NCBI RefSeq assembly: GCF_023707985.1
Contig: NZ_BRCF01000012.1
Location: 1-61,687 of the forward strand
Length of the DNA: 61,687 nucleotides
Source: Sporosarcina sp. NCCP-2716
GTDB taxonomy: Bacteria; Bacillota; Bacilli; Bacillales_A; Planococcaceae
Reading direction: 5' to 3'
Below, in pieces: positions 1 through 8,112 of this stretch. Positions within the stretch are counted from its first letter, which is position 1; each line of letters begins with the position of its first letter. Under the pieces are notes generated by a model. The model was not told the origin of the DNA and ran no database searches. It saw only the letters and a program-made list of their open reading frames with translations. Both the position numbers and the translations under genes were made by a program.

Positions 1-149
1 TCATGAGTATTGCTCCTTTTATAGTGTAGGGAACTGATTTAGTCGTCATCCCTACCTACATTAGGAGCTTTTTTGCGTTTATGCAAGATTTTTTCGTTAG
101 GTCTTCCAATCAAAATGTTACTATTATTTCCAGCTATGCAACGCTAGTG
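1..149 (-). mobile_element. upstream end of an insertion sequence (partial)
   Basis: These 149 bases are the reverse complement of the last 149 bases of the window with only two mismatches and no indels. Read on the minus strand they end in an AGGAG ribosome binding site followed by ATG at positions 4-2, so a gene, presumably the transposase, starts here and runs off the window. The outer tip would be CACTAGCGTTGC. The family cannot be named because no coding sequence is inside the window. Identity stops abruptly at 149/150, where a fragment of the 69-bp palindromic repeat begins. Confidence 0.7.
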
Positions 150-187
150 TGCGTCACACAACTTGGACACGATTCTGAATCGTGTCC
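150..187. repeat. truncated 69-bp palindromic element (fragment)
   Basis: The bases TGCGTCACACAACTTGG through GAATCGTGTCC match the left arm and centre of the 69-bp palindrome found throughout the window. The outer eight bases (GGTACCTG) are replaced by the insertion-sequence end. The right arm is absent: after the centre the sequence passes directly into the 21-bp phased array. The same palindrome-to-array junction recurs in inverted orientation at 32427-32482. Confidence 0.75.
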
Positions 188-189
188 AT

Positions 190-282
190 TTGCCGATTAA
201 CTCGGTGGTTTGGCCGATTGTCGGCGTGATTCGGCCGATTCTTCGCGTCATCTGGCCGATTCTGACGCCGATTTGGCCGATT
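190..282. repeat. 21-bp phased GGCCGAT array, locus 1
   Basis: CCGAT cores begin at 193, 214, 235, 256 and 277, an exact 21-bp period over five units, mostly inside a TTTGGCCGATTC-like word. The bases between cores are not conserved from unit to unit but are partly shared with the other two loci (26138-26230 and 32320-32433). Twenty-one base pairs is two helical turns, so all cores face the same side of the DNA. The open reading frames across it are by-products of the period being a multiple of three. Confidence 0.85.
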
Positions 283-318
283 CCGCCTTGCGAAAACCGC
301 GCCTCCCTCCGCCAACAG

Positions 319-360
319 AAAAAACCCGCTTCCGCCAGTATTTCTGGCAGGAGCGGGCTT
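319..360 (-). terminator. intrinsic terminator of the GNAT gene
   Basis: On the minus strand a GC-rich hairpin (AAGCCCGCTCCTGCCAG pairing with CTGGCGGAAGCGGG, loop AAATA) is followed by six T residues. It lies 28 bases past the stop of the acetyltransferase gene. Confidence 0.8.
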
Positions 361-387
361 CCTCATCCGAGCCGCCGATCCGTCAAA

Positions 388-867
388 TCAGTCCAGCTCT
401 TTCATATACCACGCGTCCATCGCACCGTGCTCCGACCCGGCGAGCGGCTGCTCAAGCTTCCGGAAACCGAGCTTCGCATACAGCTCGTTCGCGACAACAA
501 GCTTCGTTGACGTCTCCAAATAACACTGCTCATAATGCTGCGCCGCAAACGCAAGCGCCGCCGTCATCAGCTCCCGTGACAGCCCCCGACCGCGCGCGTC
601 CCGGTCGACGTACAGCTTCTGCAGCTCGCAAACGCCGGACTCCTCGCCGAACGGTCCGATGCCGACGCCGCCGAGCACAGAGCCGTCCGCATCCACAGCC
701 ACCCAATAACCGGCACCCTCCAGCTGTGAATAAAACCCGGCCAAATTCCCGAGCTGCGGATCGGTATACGCCGTCCCCGGTATGTCGAGGCCGACCGCTT
801 CGAGCGACTCCATGATGATCTGCTCGATCGCTTTATTTTCCTTCATTTCAATCGGGCGTATTTGCAT
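388..867 (-). CDS. GNAT family N-acetyltransferase
   Basis: A 159-residue single-domain GNAT protein. The acetyl-CoA pyrophosphate loop is visible as RDARGRGLSRELM, preceded by the typical strand ELQKLYVD and followed by the C-terminal ANELYAKLGFRKLE element that closes the fold. The substrate cannot be deduced. Start chosen at MQIRPIE because AAGGAGGGG lies seven bases upstream; a longer start six codons earlier would place the ribosome binding site inside the gene. It appears monocistronic, with its own terminator at 319-360; the next gene upstream, a lipoprotein on the same strand, ends 38 bases before it, so readthrough from that gene is possible. Confidence 0.85.
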   Translation of the reverse strand: MQIRPIEMKENKAIEQIIMESLEAVGLDIPGTAYTDPQLGNLAGFYSQLEGAGYWVAVDADGSVLGGVGIGPFGEESGVCELQKLYVDRDARGRGLSRELMTAALAFAAQHYEQCYLETSTKLVVANELYAKLGFRKLEQPLAGSEHGAMDAWYMKELD

Positions 868-905
868 CGCGAGCCCCTCCTTCATTCATTCCGGAAATCT
901 CTAAT

Positions 906-2207
906 TCACTCCATTTTCTTCCTCACATAAATACTGCCGATCGTCTCGTCCCGGTACGTCACCTCTGCCGTGTAGTCGCCGAAGTCATAGATCAGCCTGC
1001 TGCCGACATCGTAATTCGACCCTTCTAGCCCCGGCTCATCGTCAACCGGCGAGCCATGTTCCTCCGCCGGCTCCCCGAGCAACGCCCGCAACTCATCGAC
1101 CGACTCCAAGTAATTCGCACCCGACAATCCCACGCCGATAATCTCGTCATCGCCGCCATGATAGATCGACAGACCGTCCGGAAACGCGTAATACCAAGCA
1201 CCTTCCGCATCATATTCGCCGAGCAGATCAGGATGCCCCCCCAAATAAGCGGACACCGAGCCTCCCACTTTAGCCTCCCCGTCGACAAGGAATCCTAATG
1301 CCAGCTGTTCCGACAGATTGGCCGGAAAATGCAAGTGCGGGAACGGATACACATAGTCATCCAGTTCATTCCAGCTGTCCACCGTTTCCTGATAAAACCC
1401 GCGGATATCTTCCGCCGCGCCTTCATAATGGAACGGCCCCTCGATAAACAGCTCGCTTTCGTCATACAGCTTCAGTTCCGCAGTCTCGGGCAGCCACTCG
1501 TACGTCCTGAACACCCAGCCCACCGGCTCGGCATTGTAATACTCATACGTCTGCACATACCGCTCCTGTACGATCTTCGCTTTCCCGGTCGCCGCCGCAA
1601 CAGCCGGCTCACCGCCCGCTTTCACCGCCTGAAGTGCGCCGTCTTTCACCACCCAGAAAGACAAGTCCCTTCCATTGGATGAAACAGGTTCCGTCAGCTG
1701 CAACACACCCGTTTCACCAAGCTGATGCACCGTGAACGGGGCGCGGTTCAAGTTGACAAGGAATTCCCGGTCTTCCGTACTCTGCAAAAAGGCTTCGTCC
1801 GCACCCTGCTCGCCGAGATAGAAGGCGAGCGGCCCCTTGACGATTTCGTCGCCCGCATTTCCTTCGTACGTAGCCTGCTCCTCTGTCAATTCCGTCCGTT
1901 CCGCTTCGTCCGCAGGCAGCACGAACAGCTTCACGACATGCCCTTCCGAGCCGAACTCCTGCTCGAACAGCGCTTCTTTTGTCAGCTCCGTCTGCGATTT
2001 CTTCTGATCGGTCACTTTAAGATACGACGGGGTTTCCGTCTTCTGCACCGCCGTTTCGTTCCCCTTCCCCGGCTCCGTCTCCCCAGCGGGCTCTGTCACT
2101 TCCTCTTTCGTACCGTTGTCTTGGTCCGTACAACCCGCCGCGCCGAGCATTAACAGGAGTGCTCCCGCTGCTCCGAACACCCATTTCCCACTTCGCCCGC
2201 TGCCCAT
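906..2207 (-). CDS. large secreted lipoprotein of unknown function
   Basis: About 433 residues. The N-terminus has a basic stretch, a hydrophobic segment and a lipobox (LMLGAAGC) followed by a charged, Glu/Thr-rich linker typical of Bacillus lipoproteins, so the mature protein is expected on the outer face of the membrane. The rest is acidic with a repeating aromatic pattern. The C-terminal 110 residues (from about GLSIYHGGDDEIIGVGLSG to GSIYVRKK) resemble a small beta-rich domain with a YRDETIGSIYVR end, as in secreted proteins that sense or bind at the cell surface, but I cannot assign a family. Start placed at MGSGRSGKW (2207); a GTG seven codons upstream (2228) is possible. No obvious terminator separates it from the GNAT gene downstream. 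Confidence 0.7.
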   Translation of the reverse strand: MGSGRSGKWVFGAAGALLLMLGAAGCTDQDNGTKEEVTEPAGETEPGKGNETAVQKTETPSYLKVTDQKKSQTELTKEALFEQEFGSEGHVVKLFVLPADEAERTELTEEQATYEGNAGDEIVKGPLAFYLGEQGADEAFLQSTEDREFLVNLNRAPFTVHQLGETGVLQLTEPVSSNGRDLSFWVVKDGALQAVKAGGEPAVAAATGKAKIVQERYVQTYEYYNAEPVGWVFRTYEWLPETAELKLYDESELFIEGPFHYEGAAEDIRGFYQETVDSWNELDDYVYPFPHLHFPANLSEQLALGFLVDGEAKVGGSVSAYLGGHPDLLGEYDAEGAWYYAFPDGLSIYHGGDDEIIGVGLSGANYLESVDELRALLGEPAEEHGSPVDDEPGLEGSNYDVGSRLIYDFGDYTAEVTYRDETIGSIYVRKKME

Positions 2208-2304
2208 CCGCCATCCCGCCTCTCTCACTATTCAAACAGTTCAGTTGGTACCAGTTTACCATCGATCAGCAAGGGTTAGTAGGGGCTCCTGCCATTTCGC
2301 GGCA

Positions 2305-2352
2305 ATAAAACCATCATCTACACGCTGCCTGCGCCGCGCCAAATGGTTTTAT
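2305..2352. other. long dyad upstream of the lipoprotein gene
   Basis: ATAAAACCAT at 2305-2314 is matched by a perfect inverted copy ATGGTTTTAT at 2343-2352, with a 28-base GC-rich loop. It lies about 100 bases upstream of the lipoprotein start and next to the GCTCATAA array. It could be an operator or a structured leader; there is no clean T-tract after the outer stem, so a terminator is less likely. Confidence 0.4.
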
Positions 2353-2373
2353 CCATCCTCCAGAACTCAATCT

Positions 2374-2523
2374 GCTCATAAATTCTGGTTTTCGCTCATA
2401 AATCTTAAAAAACACTCATAAAACTGGAAAACCGCTCATAAATCTCGGGAAACGCTCATAAAAACTGAAAACCGCTCATAAATTCAAAAAAACGCTCATA
2501 AACCGAAAAAACCGCTCATAACC
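2374..2523. repeat. 20-bp phased GCTCATAA array (eight units)
   Basis: GCTCATA (CACTCATA once) begins at 2374, 2394, 2414, 2434, 2454, 2474, 2494 and 2514, an exact 20-bp period. Only the seven or eight core bases are conserved; the intervening 12 bases are A-rich and variable. It fills the space between the lipoprotein gene and the catalase terminator. It resembles the other helically phased arrays in architecture but not in sequence. Confidence 0.9.
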
Positions 2524-2550
2524 GCCGCCACCACCCCTGAAACACACGCC

Positions 2551-2584
2551 AAAAACGCCCCTGATCCACCATCGACCAGAGGCG
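2551..2584 (-). terminator. terminator of the catalase gene
   Basis: Minus-strand hairpin GCGCCTCTGGTC / GATCAGGGGCG (two G-T pairs, loop GATGGTG) followed by five T residues, about 40 bases past the catalase stop codon. Confidence 0.7.
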
Positions 2585-2626
2585 CTGCACAAACTCCTAT
2601 TCAATTAACCCAAACCAGCCCAAAAC

Positions 2627-4267
2627 TCAATAAGGATCGGCGTCTTTCCCTTTTTCCACGGCATCTTCCGCTGCGTCCTGCATCTTCGGCGTGCCGAAGC
2701 CGAATTTGGACTTGCCCGATTCTCGGCCCGGCAGCTCCGCCGAGCCGCCCATTGCCTTCAGCTCCTCGACTTTCCGCGCGATGCCTTCCTTCACAAGGCG
2801 GCCGTATTCCTCGTCTGCCTGCGTGAAATGTTCGACCATCGCTTCCTGGATGCGCACGTCGCACTGCGCCAGCGCGTCGGACAGGTTGCCGATGAGCTCC
2901 TCGCGTTCCCAGTCCTCGAACTGGCGGAACGTCTCGCCCGCCTGGCCATAGTTGTTCGGCCGGTCGATCGGCGCGCTCATCGCCGCTGCGTTGTACGTCG
3001 GGCGGTGCGGCGGATTCTCAGCGCCATCCGCTTCCTGCAGGCCGCCGATCATCGACGGCTCATAGTTGACGTGCGGATTGCCGCCGGATTCCGCAGGGTC
3101 GCGGTGATCCATCTGCCCCCGCTGCTGGTTCGTCCGCACAGTCGTCTTCGGTGCGTTCACCGGCAGCTGCAAGTAGTTCGAGCCGACCCGGTAGCGCTGC
3201 GTATCGGAATATGAAAACGTCCGGCCCTGCAGCATCTTATCGTCCGAGAAGTCCATCCCGTCGACGAGGACACCTGTCCCGAACGCCGCCTGCTCAATCT
3301 CCGCGTGGAAGTCTTTCGGGTTGCGGTCGAGCACCATGCGTCCTACCGGCAGCCATGGGAATTTATCTTCCGGCCATAATTTCGTATCGTCAAGCGGATC
3401 GAAATCGAGCTCTTCGTGATAGTCGTCCTCCATGATCTGGACGAACAGCTCCCACTCCGGATAGTCGCCGCGCTCGATCGCCGTGTATAGATCCTCCGTC
3501 GCATGGCCGACCGACTTCGCCTGGATGACGTCCGCGTCTTTCTGCGTCAGGTTGCGGATCCCCTGCTTCGGCTCCCAGTGGTATTTCACGAGAACAGCCT
3601 CGCCTTCTGAGTTCACCCACTTGTACGTATTCACGCCGGACCCCTGCATATGGCGGTACGTCGCAGGGATGCCCCACGGCGAAAACAGGAACGTGATCAT
3701 ATGCGTCGCTTCCGGGGAACGCGATACGAAGTCGAACATCCGCTGCGGGTTCGGCACGTTCGACGCCGGGTCCGCCTTGAACGCATGGATCATATCAGGG
3801 AACTTCATCGCATCCCGGATGAAGAAGATCTTGAGGTTGTTGCCGACGAGATCCCAGTTGCCGTCCTCGGTATACATCTTGACCGCAAACCCTCGCGGAT
3901 CCCGGGCTGTTTCCGGCGAATCCTTTGCGCCGGCGACCGTCGAAAACCGCACGAGGACAGGCGTCCGTTTGCCGGCGCCAGAGAACACTTTCGCACGCGT
4001 ATACTTCTCGACCGGCTCGCCGCCGACCTTGCCGTACGTTTCAAAATAGCCGTGCGCTCCCGAACCGCGGGCATGCACGACGCGTTCTGGAATCTCTTCC
4101 CGGTCGAAATGCGAAATCTTTTCGATGAAATGATAGTTTTCAAGCAGCGCAGGCCCGCGGTCCCCGATTGTCCGGATGTTCTGGTTGTCCTTCACCGGGT
4201 GCCCCTGCCGCGTCGTCAGCGTCTCGCGTTCCACTTCTTCCTGGTTCTTCTTGTTTTCGTCCAACAT
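2627..4267 (-). CDS. catalase (heme, monofunctional)
   Basis: A 546-residue heme catalase converting hydrogen peroxide to water and oxygen in the cytoplasm. The distal histidine lies in [13 protein letters not shown] (about residue 64), the distal asparagine in [10 protein letters not shown] (about 140), and the proximal heme tyrosine in [15 protein letters not shown] (about 350). The protein has the core length of a small-subunit clade 3 enzyme plus a C-terminal extension rich in Lys/Glu/Gly; the overall length is close to that of the Bacillus spore and stress catalase KatX. A SigB-type promoter upstream (4339-4364) suggests general-stress expression. Start codon ATG preceded by GGTGAGGGGG. 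Transcribed alone, with a terminator at 2551-2584. Confidence 0.95.
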   Translation of the reverse strand: MLDENKKNQEEVERETLTTRQGHPVKDNQNIRTIGDRGPALLENYHFIEKISHFDREEIPERVVHARGSGAHGYFETYGKVGGEPVEKYTRAKVFSGAGKRTPVLVRFSTVAGAKDSPETARDPRGFAVKMYTEDGNWDLVGNNLKIFFIRDAMKFPDMIHAFKADPASNVPNPQRMFDFVSRSPEATHMITFLFSPWGIPATYRHMQGSGVNTYKWVNSEGEAVLVKYHWEPKQGIRNLTQKDADVIQAKSVGHATEDLYTAIERGDYPEWELFVQIMEDDYHEELDFDPLDDTKLWPEDKFPWLPVGRMVLDRNPKDFHAEIEQAAFGTGVLVDGMDFSDDKMLQGRTFSYSDTQRYRVGSNYLQLPVNAPKTTVRTNQQRGQMDHRDPAESGGNPHVNYEPSMIGGLQEADGAENPPHRPTYNAAAMSAPIDRPNNYGQAGETFRQFEDWEREELIGNLSDALAQCDVRIQEAMVEHFTQADEEYGRLVKEGIARKVEELKAMGGSAELPGRESGKSKFGFGTPKMQDAAEDAVEKGKDADPY

Positions 4268-4338
4268 GATTCCCCCTCACCTTGAGTTTAGGGATCGCCG
4301 GCATACCACTCCCGTGTTTCCCCATTACTAGCCACATG

Positions 4339-4364
4339 GTACCCAATTTGTGTAAACACTAAAC
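4339..4364 (-). promoter_or_regulatory. SigB-like promoter of the catalase gene
   Basis: On the minus strand GTTTAG (4364-4359) and GGGTAC (4344-4339) are separated by 14 bases, close to the Bacillus SigB consensus GTTTAA-N12-15-GGGTAT. It lies about 70 bases upstream of the catalase start. Assigning sigma factor specificity from sequence alone is inference. Confidence 0.55.
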
Positions 4365-4419
4365 CCGGATCTCACCCGCTGATGAAGCCGCGAAGTCCGG
4401 GCAGTGATCGGAAAACCGG

Positions 4420-4448
4420 TTGACAGGTCATTGAATAATCCGTCTATT
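4420..4448 (+). promoter_or_regulatory. possible SigA promoter of the VOC gene
   Basis: A consensus minus-35 TTGACA at 4420 is followed after 17 bases by TCTATT, a weak minus-10. The transcript would start about 40 bases before the VOC start codon. Confidence 0.35.
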
Positions 4449-4496
4449 CATCTGCAGGGAAGTCGGATATAGTGGAGCAAGAAAGAGGTGATCTGT

Positions 4497-4865
4497 TTGG
4501 AGCATTCATTCAGCGGAATCGATCATATTCAGATTGCAGCACCGCCGGGATCGGAAGCCGAGGCCAGGGTGTTTTACGGGGAGCTGCTCGGCATGCCCGA
4601 GATTCCGAAACCGGAAAACCTGAAAGCACGGGGCGGCTGCTGGTTCGTCTGCGGAAGCCAGGAAGTGCACATCGGCATCCAGCCGGATTTCAGTCCATCC
4701 AAAAAAGCGCACCCCGGATTCACCGTCGATACGCTCGATTCACTGCGGGCCCGGCTGGAAGACGCAGGCTGCGCGATCACCGAAGAACCGCCGATCGACG
4801 GCCGGACGCGGTTCTTCACGTATGACCCGTTCGGCAACCGGCTCGAGTTTCTGGAGTTCAAGTAA
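4497..4865 (+). CDS. VOC family (glyoxalase/bleomycin-resistance fold) protein
   Basis: A 122-residue single VOC half-barrel module. The first metal-ligand-type histidine is in GIDHIQIAAPPG; conserved ELLGMPEIPKPENL, a central HIGIQPDF segment and a C-terminal FFTYDPFGNRLEFLE (last ligand glutamate) complete the fold. Such proteins are dimeric metal-dependent lyases, dioxygenases or drug-binding proteins; the substrate is unknown. Start taken as TTG at 4497, because AGAGGTGATC, a near-perfect anti-16S match, lies eight bases upstream; a GTG at 4488 would sit inside that site. Divergent from catalase, convergent with the coiled-coil gene 8 bases away. Confidence 0.85.
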   Translation: MEHSFSGIDHIQIAAPPGSEAEARVFYGELLGMPEIPKPENLKARGGCWFVCGSQEVHIGIQPDFSPSKKAHPGFTVDTLDSLRARLEDAGCAITEEPPIDGRTRFFTYDPFGNRLEFLEFK

Positions 4866-4873
4866 TTCTTGAT

Positions 4874-5824
4874 TCAGGACAATAAAATCCGTTTCTCATC
4901 CGCGTCCAGGCGTTCGAGCTCCGTCTCGGACGCTTCTTTTTTGCGGGCGAGCTGCGTCTGGACGCGACGGACGTCCTGCAGCACGTCATTCAGCTTCTGC
5001 TTCCCTTCGGTGATCCGGGAATGGACCGCGAAATCCGAAAAGATATTATCGAAGAACAGGTCAGTGAACGTGAAGATGTCGTTACGGTTCACCTGGAATG
5101 ATGCCGTCGCGGCTTCCTGGACGTCCATCAGCTCAGTTTCGTAGTGACGGAGCGCCCGCTGCGCCGCATGCACGAGGTCGTCGGAACTGTTCACTTCCGA
5201 ATACTTCAGCGCCGACACAAGAAGCCCGCCGCCGAGGAACGTATCCCACATCGACAGCCCTTCCGCATTGCTCAGCTTGTCGATCGCCCGGTCGAGCGCG
5301 CGTACGGCCTTGTCGCCGGCTTCGATCGCTTCGTCGAGCTCACGCAGCATCGAACGCACACGGACGCGGTCGTCGGCGATCTTCTGCAGCGTCGCCTGGG
5401 ACGTCTCATCGTTCATGCGGATCCACAGCTCTTTTTCTTCCAGGAACGCCGCCCAGTCTTCGTCGAGATGGGCGTACTCCGGATTCGCCGCCGTCTTCTT
5501 CAGCACATCCACTTCATACGTCAAGTCCTCCACGTGCTTCTCCGATTCGTTGAACGCGACTTCTGCTGCCGCAGCTTCCGCGATCTCCTTCTCCATCTTC
5601 TGATCGAGCGATCCCGTCCATTCCTTGACTTTATTCAGAAATGAAAACCGGCCGAGCTTCATGACGTCGTGCTGTTCCTTCGTCAGCGCCCGTCCGAGCC
5701 GCCCGTTCTCCGCCTTCGCCCGGCTCAGCCGCTGCTCGGCATCCTCGAGCCGGCGGCAGACCCGCGCATATTCCTGTTTCTTCAATGTCAGCGCCATCTG
5801 ACGCTCCTGCATCGTCCCGTTCAT
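4874..5824 (-). CDS. coiled-coil protein of unknown function
   Basis: About 316 residues, almost entirely charged alpha-helix with heptad patterns (for example QEYARVCRRLEDAEQRLSRA near the start and KLNDVLQDVRRVQTQLARKK near the end), no signal peptide and no membrane segment. A short less polar stretch, LSMWDTFLGGGLLVSALKY near residue 220, breaks the coiled coil and could be a membrane-active or oligomerisation hinge. Start placed at MNGTMQERQ, with AAGGGGG upstream. The gene begins 50 bases downstream of the GNAT-aminotransferase gene on the same strand, so the two may be cotranscribed. I do not recognise the family. Confidence 0.7.
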   Translation of the reverse strand: MNGTMQERQMALTLKKQEYARVCRRLEDAEQRLSRAKAENGRLGRALTKEQHDVMKLGRFSFLNKVKEWTGSLDQKMEKEIAEAAAAEVAFNESEKHVEDLTYEVDVLKKTAANPEYAHLDEDWAAFLEEKELWIRMNDETSQATLQKIADDRVRVRSMLRELDEAIEAGDKAVRALDRAIDKLSNAEGLSMWDTFLGGGLLVSALKYSEVNSSDDLVHAAQRALRHYETELMDVQEAATASFQVNRNDIFTFTDLFFDNIFSDFAVHSRITEGKQKLNDVLQDVRRVQTQLARKKEASETELERLDADEKRILLS

Positions 5825-5873
5825 CCGGACCGCCCCCTTTTTCCACTTATACGCAGCAGGCGGAACGAAGGTT

Positions 5874-7448
5874 TCACTCGGCAGCAAGCTTTTGCAGCAC
5901 GTCGAGGAACCGCGTGATGTCCGCCTCGTCCGGCACCGTCATGAGCGCCGCCTGCAGCCAGTTCCGCTCCGCCAAATACCCGCTTTCATAATGCATGCGG
6001 AAACCGTTCAGGAACAGATCATCGCCGAGCGCCCGCGCAGACAGCCCGGACGGCGGCACCAGTGTCAGGACGCCGGGGCTTGTCGCTTCTTCAGGTGCCA
6101 GGACAGTGAAGCCGAGTGATTCCGCGCCGGTACGCATCTGTCGTGCAGCAAGCCGGACCTGTTCGAAATGTCCGTCAGCAGCTTCGGACAAATTCACGAG
6201 CGCCGCATCCAGCGCAAACAGCAGATTCGACGACTGGGTATAGGGAATGCCGCCGGCAGCTTCATAGGAACCGACGTCCAAGTAGCGCGGGATGGCCGTG
6301 TCGGGACTCAAGTGTTCATTATAGAAAACGATCGCAAGACCGGTGCAGCCGGCGAGCCCTTTGCCGCTGACGGAACTGGCGAAATCGATGTTCCTCAGGC
6401 TGACGGGCACCGTGCCGAGAGAACTTGCACAGTCGGCGGCGATCCGGATTCCCCGTGCGCGGCATAGGCTCGCGATCTCCTCCAGCGGGTTCAGCACCCC
6501 TGTCGACGTTTCGCAGTGGACCGTCCAGAGCCAGGCGTACTGGCCGGCATCGAGCTGCGCAGACAGGGCCTCCATGCAGAACGGCTGTCCGTAATCTTGA
6601 GTGAGGCAGTCGAAAGCGAGGCCGTTCCGCGCCGCATGGTCACAGAGCCGGCGGCCGAATTCCCCGTTCACGAGGATGAGCCCCCTGCCTCCAAGCCGCT
6701 TCAGTTGGGCGGCGACCGCGTCATTGGCAAGCGTTCCGGTCCCTTGCAGCAGCTGGACATATCTCGCACCGGTCAGCGACTTGAGGTACGATTGCACCGA
6801 AGCGAGCCGGCGGGCGTATTGCGGTGACCGGTGCGAAACGGGCTCCTGCATGAGGGCCGCGCGCACGTTTTCCGCAAGTGTGACGGGGCCCGGCAGGAAG
6901 TTCACCATCGGCCGGCCGAGGCGCTGCGCCGGACTGTCGGCATACGTCGCGGGTGTCAGGATCATCGGCACATATCGGGCTTCTTCCGTCCCGACCGGCT
7001 CCGCGAACGGCACGAAGCCGAGGCGGCGGTACAGTTTTAGCTCCCGGACCGTGCCGGAGATGACGGCGGCATCATAGCCTTCTCTCAGACACCAGTTGAC
7101 GAGCGCCTGCAGCATGCCGAAGAACGCCCGGCCGGACCGGTGCGCCGGGTCGACGGCGAGCAGCCGGACCTCGACCGGGTTCTCCGGCGGATCGTCGAGC
7201 GAGACCTCCACGGGACCGACCTTTTCATCCAATGAAAACGGACGGGCTGCGCGCAGCGCGATCATCCCGGCAAGTTCCCCGTCTTTCATGCACAGCATAT
7301 ATGTATTCTCTCCGTGGAATTTATCAATAAGACGGCCCGTCGCATCCGGCGAATGCTGGGGGATCTCCTCGACGAATGTCCTGTAATTCAGCCGGTGGAT
7401 CGCTTCCGCGTCCTCCGGCATCACGGCCAGCCGATAATAATATGTCAT
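5874..7448 (-). CDS. GNAT acyltransferase - class V aminotransferase fusion
   Basis: A 524-residue two-domain protein. Residues 1-165 form a GNAT fold whose start (YRTFVEEIPQH, then MIALRAARPFSLDEK and VEVRLLAVDPAHRSGRAFF) is closer to N-acyl amino-acid synthase-like acyltransferases than to small-molecule acetylases. Residues 180-524 are a class V (fold type I) PLP enzyme of the alanine-glyoxylate / 2-aminoethylphosphonate transaminase type, with MVNFLPGPVTL, HRSPQY, QGTGTLANDA, the PLP aspartate in IAADCASSLG, and the Schiff-base lysine in SVSGKGLAG. Translation is coupled to the PlsY-like gene just upstream (ATGA overlap at 7445-7448). This fits a two-step synthesis in which an amine made by transamination is N-acylated, but that is inference. 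Confidence 0.8.
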   Translation of the reverse strand: MTYYYRLAVMPEDAEAIHRLNYRTFVEEIPQHSPDATGRLIDKFHGENTYMLCMKDGELAGMIALRAARPFSLDEKVGPVEVSLDDPPENPVEVRLLAVDPAHRSGRAFFGMLQALVNWCLREGYDAAVISGTVRELKLYRRLGFVPFAEPVGTEEARYVPMILTPATYADSPAQRLGRPMVNFLPGPVTLAENVRAALMQEPVSHRSPQYARRLASVQSYLKSLTGARYVQLLQGTGTLANDAVAAQLKRLGGRGLILVNGEFGRRLCDHAARNGLAFDCLTQDYGQPFCMEALSAQLDAGQYAWLWTVHCETSTGVLNPLEEIASLCRARGIRIAADCASSLGTVPVSLRNIDFASSVSGKGLAGCTGLAIVFYNEHLSPDTAIPRYLDVGSYEAAGGIPYTQSSNLLFALDAALVNLSEAADGHFEQVRLAARQMRTGAESLGFTVLAPEEATSPGVLTLVPPSGLSARALGDDLFLNGFRMHYESGYLAERNWLQAALMTVPDEADITRFLDVLQKLAAE

Positions 7449-8011
7449 TCCGACCGCCTCCTGTTCATTTGGATCCGCAGATCACTGCGGTGGGCGAAAA
7501 GCAGCAATGCGACGGGCAATACGGACACCGCGCCCGCTGTCCAGCCGTGCAGCACGATGCACCCGGGCACTGCGGCTGATGCCGCCAATACGCCGGCCCG
7601 CGTCGTCTTGCGGAGCAGCGGATACAGGACGGCGAACAGCGCGACGACCGGGACCGCTAGCCATGGATCCGCCGCCAGCAGACCGCCCGCAAAAGCCGCC
7701 GCCCCTTTTCCGCCGCGAAAATGATGGAACAGCGGGAAGCAGTGTCCGAGCATGACCGCGGTGAGCGCGAGCAGCTGGAACGGCAGGCCGTACCCGAGTC
7801 CGGTCGCCGCAAGCACAGGGATGGCCCCTTTCGCCGCATCGACGACGAGAACCGTGATGAACGCCCGCTTCCCGAACACGCGCCCCGCATTCCGCGCCCC
7901 CGGATTTCCGCTCCCCGCCGTCCGGACCGACCGCCCCGAGCGTCCCCCGGCATACAGCGCCGGCAGGAATCCGCCGAGCACATACGATCCAATCAGCAGC
8001 ACCACCGCCAT
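7445..8011 (-). CDS. plsY: PlsY-like glycerol-3-phosphate acyltransferase
   Basis: A 188-residue multi-pass membrane protein. PlsY transfers acyl groups from acyl phosphate to glycerol 3-phosphate. The three family loops are present: GSGNPGARNAGR (phosphate-binding), VDAAKGAIPV, and GHCFPLFHHFRGGKGAAA (catalytic and acyl-phosphate site). The sequence is strongly Ala/Gly/Leu rich and has a shorter C-terminal tail than the housekeeping enzyme. Start placed at MAVVLLIG, after GGGGGGAG. Its stop overlaps the start of the GNAT-aminotransferase gene by four bases, so this copy is probably a dedicated paralogue; whether the genome also carries the usual plsY cannot be seen here. Confidence 0.8.
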   Translation of the reverse strand: MAVVLLIGSYVLGGFLPALYAGGRSGRSVRTAGSGNPGARNAGRVFGKRAFITVLVVDAAKGAIPVLAATGLGYGLPFQLLALTAVMLGHCFPLFHHFRGGKGAAAFAGGLLAADPWLAVPVVALFAVLYPLLRKTTRAGVLAASAAVPGCIVLHGWTAGAVSVLPVALLLFAHRSDLRIQMNRRRSE

Positions 8012-8112
8012 CACGCAACTCCCCCCGCCCGCAAACTCTGTCACTTCACTTTCGACATACTGCCTGCCAATCCCTGTTGTGACGCGTTAATAAATTCGGC
8101 GGCTGTGCAAGC

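Noticed and set aside
163..815. Reading frames across the left array and the GNAT gene (WPI- and Arg/Pro-rich peptides)
   Set aside because: They are opposite-strand or array by-products; the 21-bp period is a multiple of three, so stop-free frames arise automatically. No ribosome binding sites.
2374..2523. CRISPR array
   Set aside because: The conserved core is only seven to nine bases with 11-13-base spacers, far from a CRISPR repeat-spacer plan, and no cas genes are present. The same applies to the 21-bp arrays.
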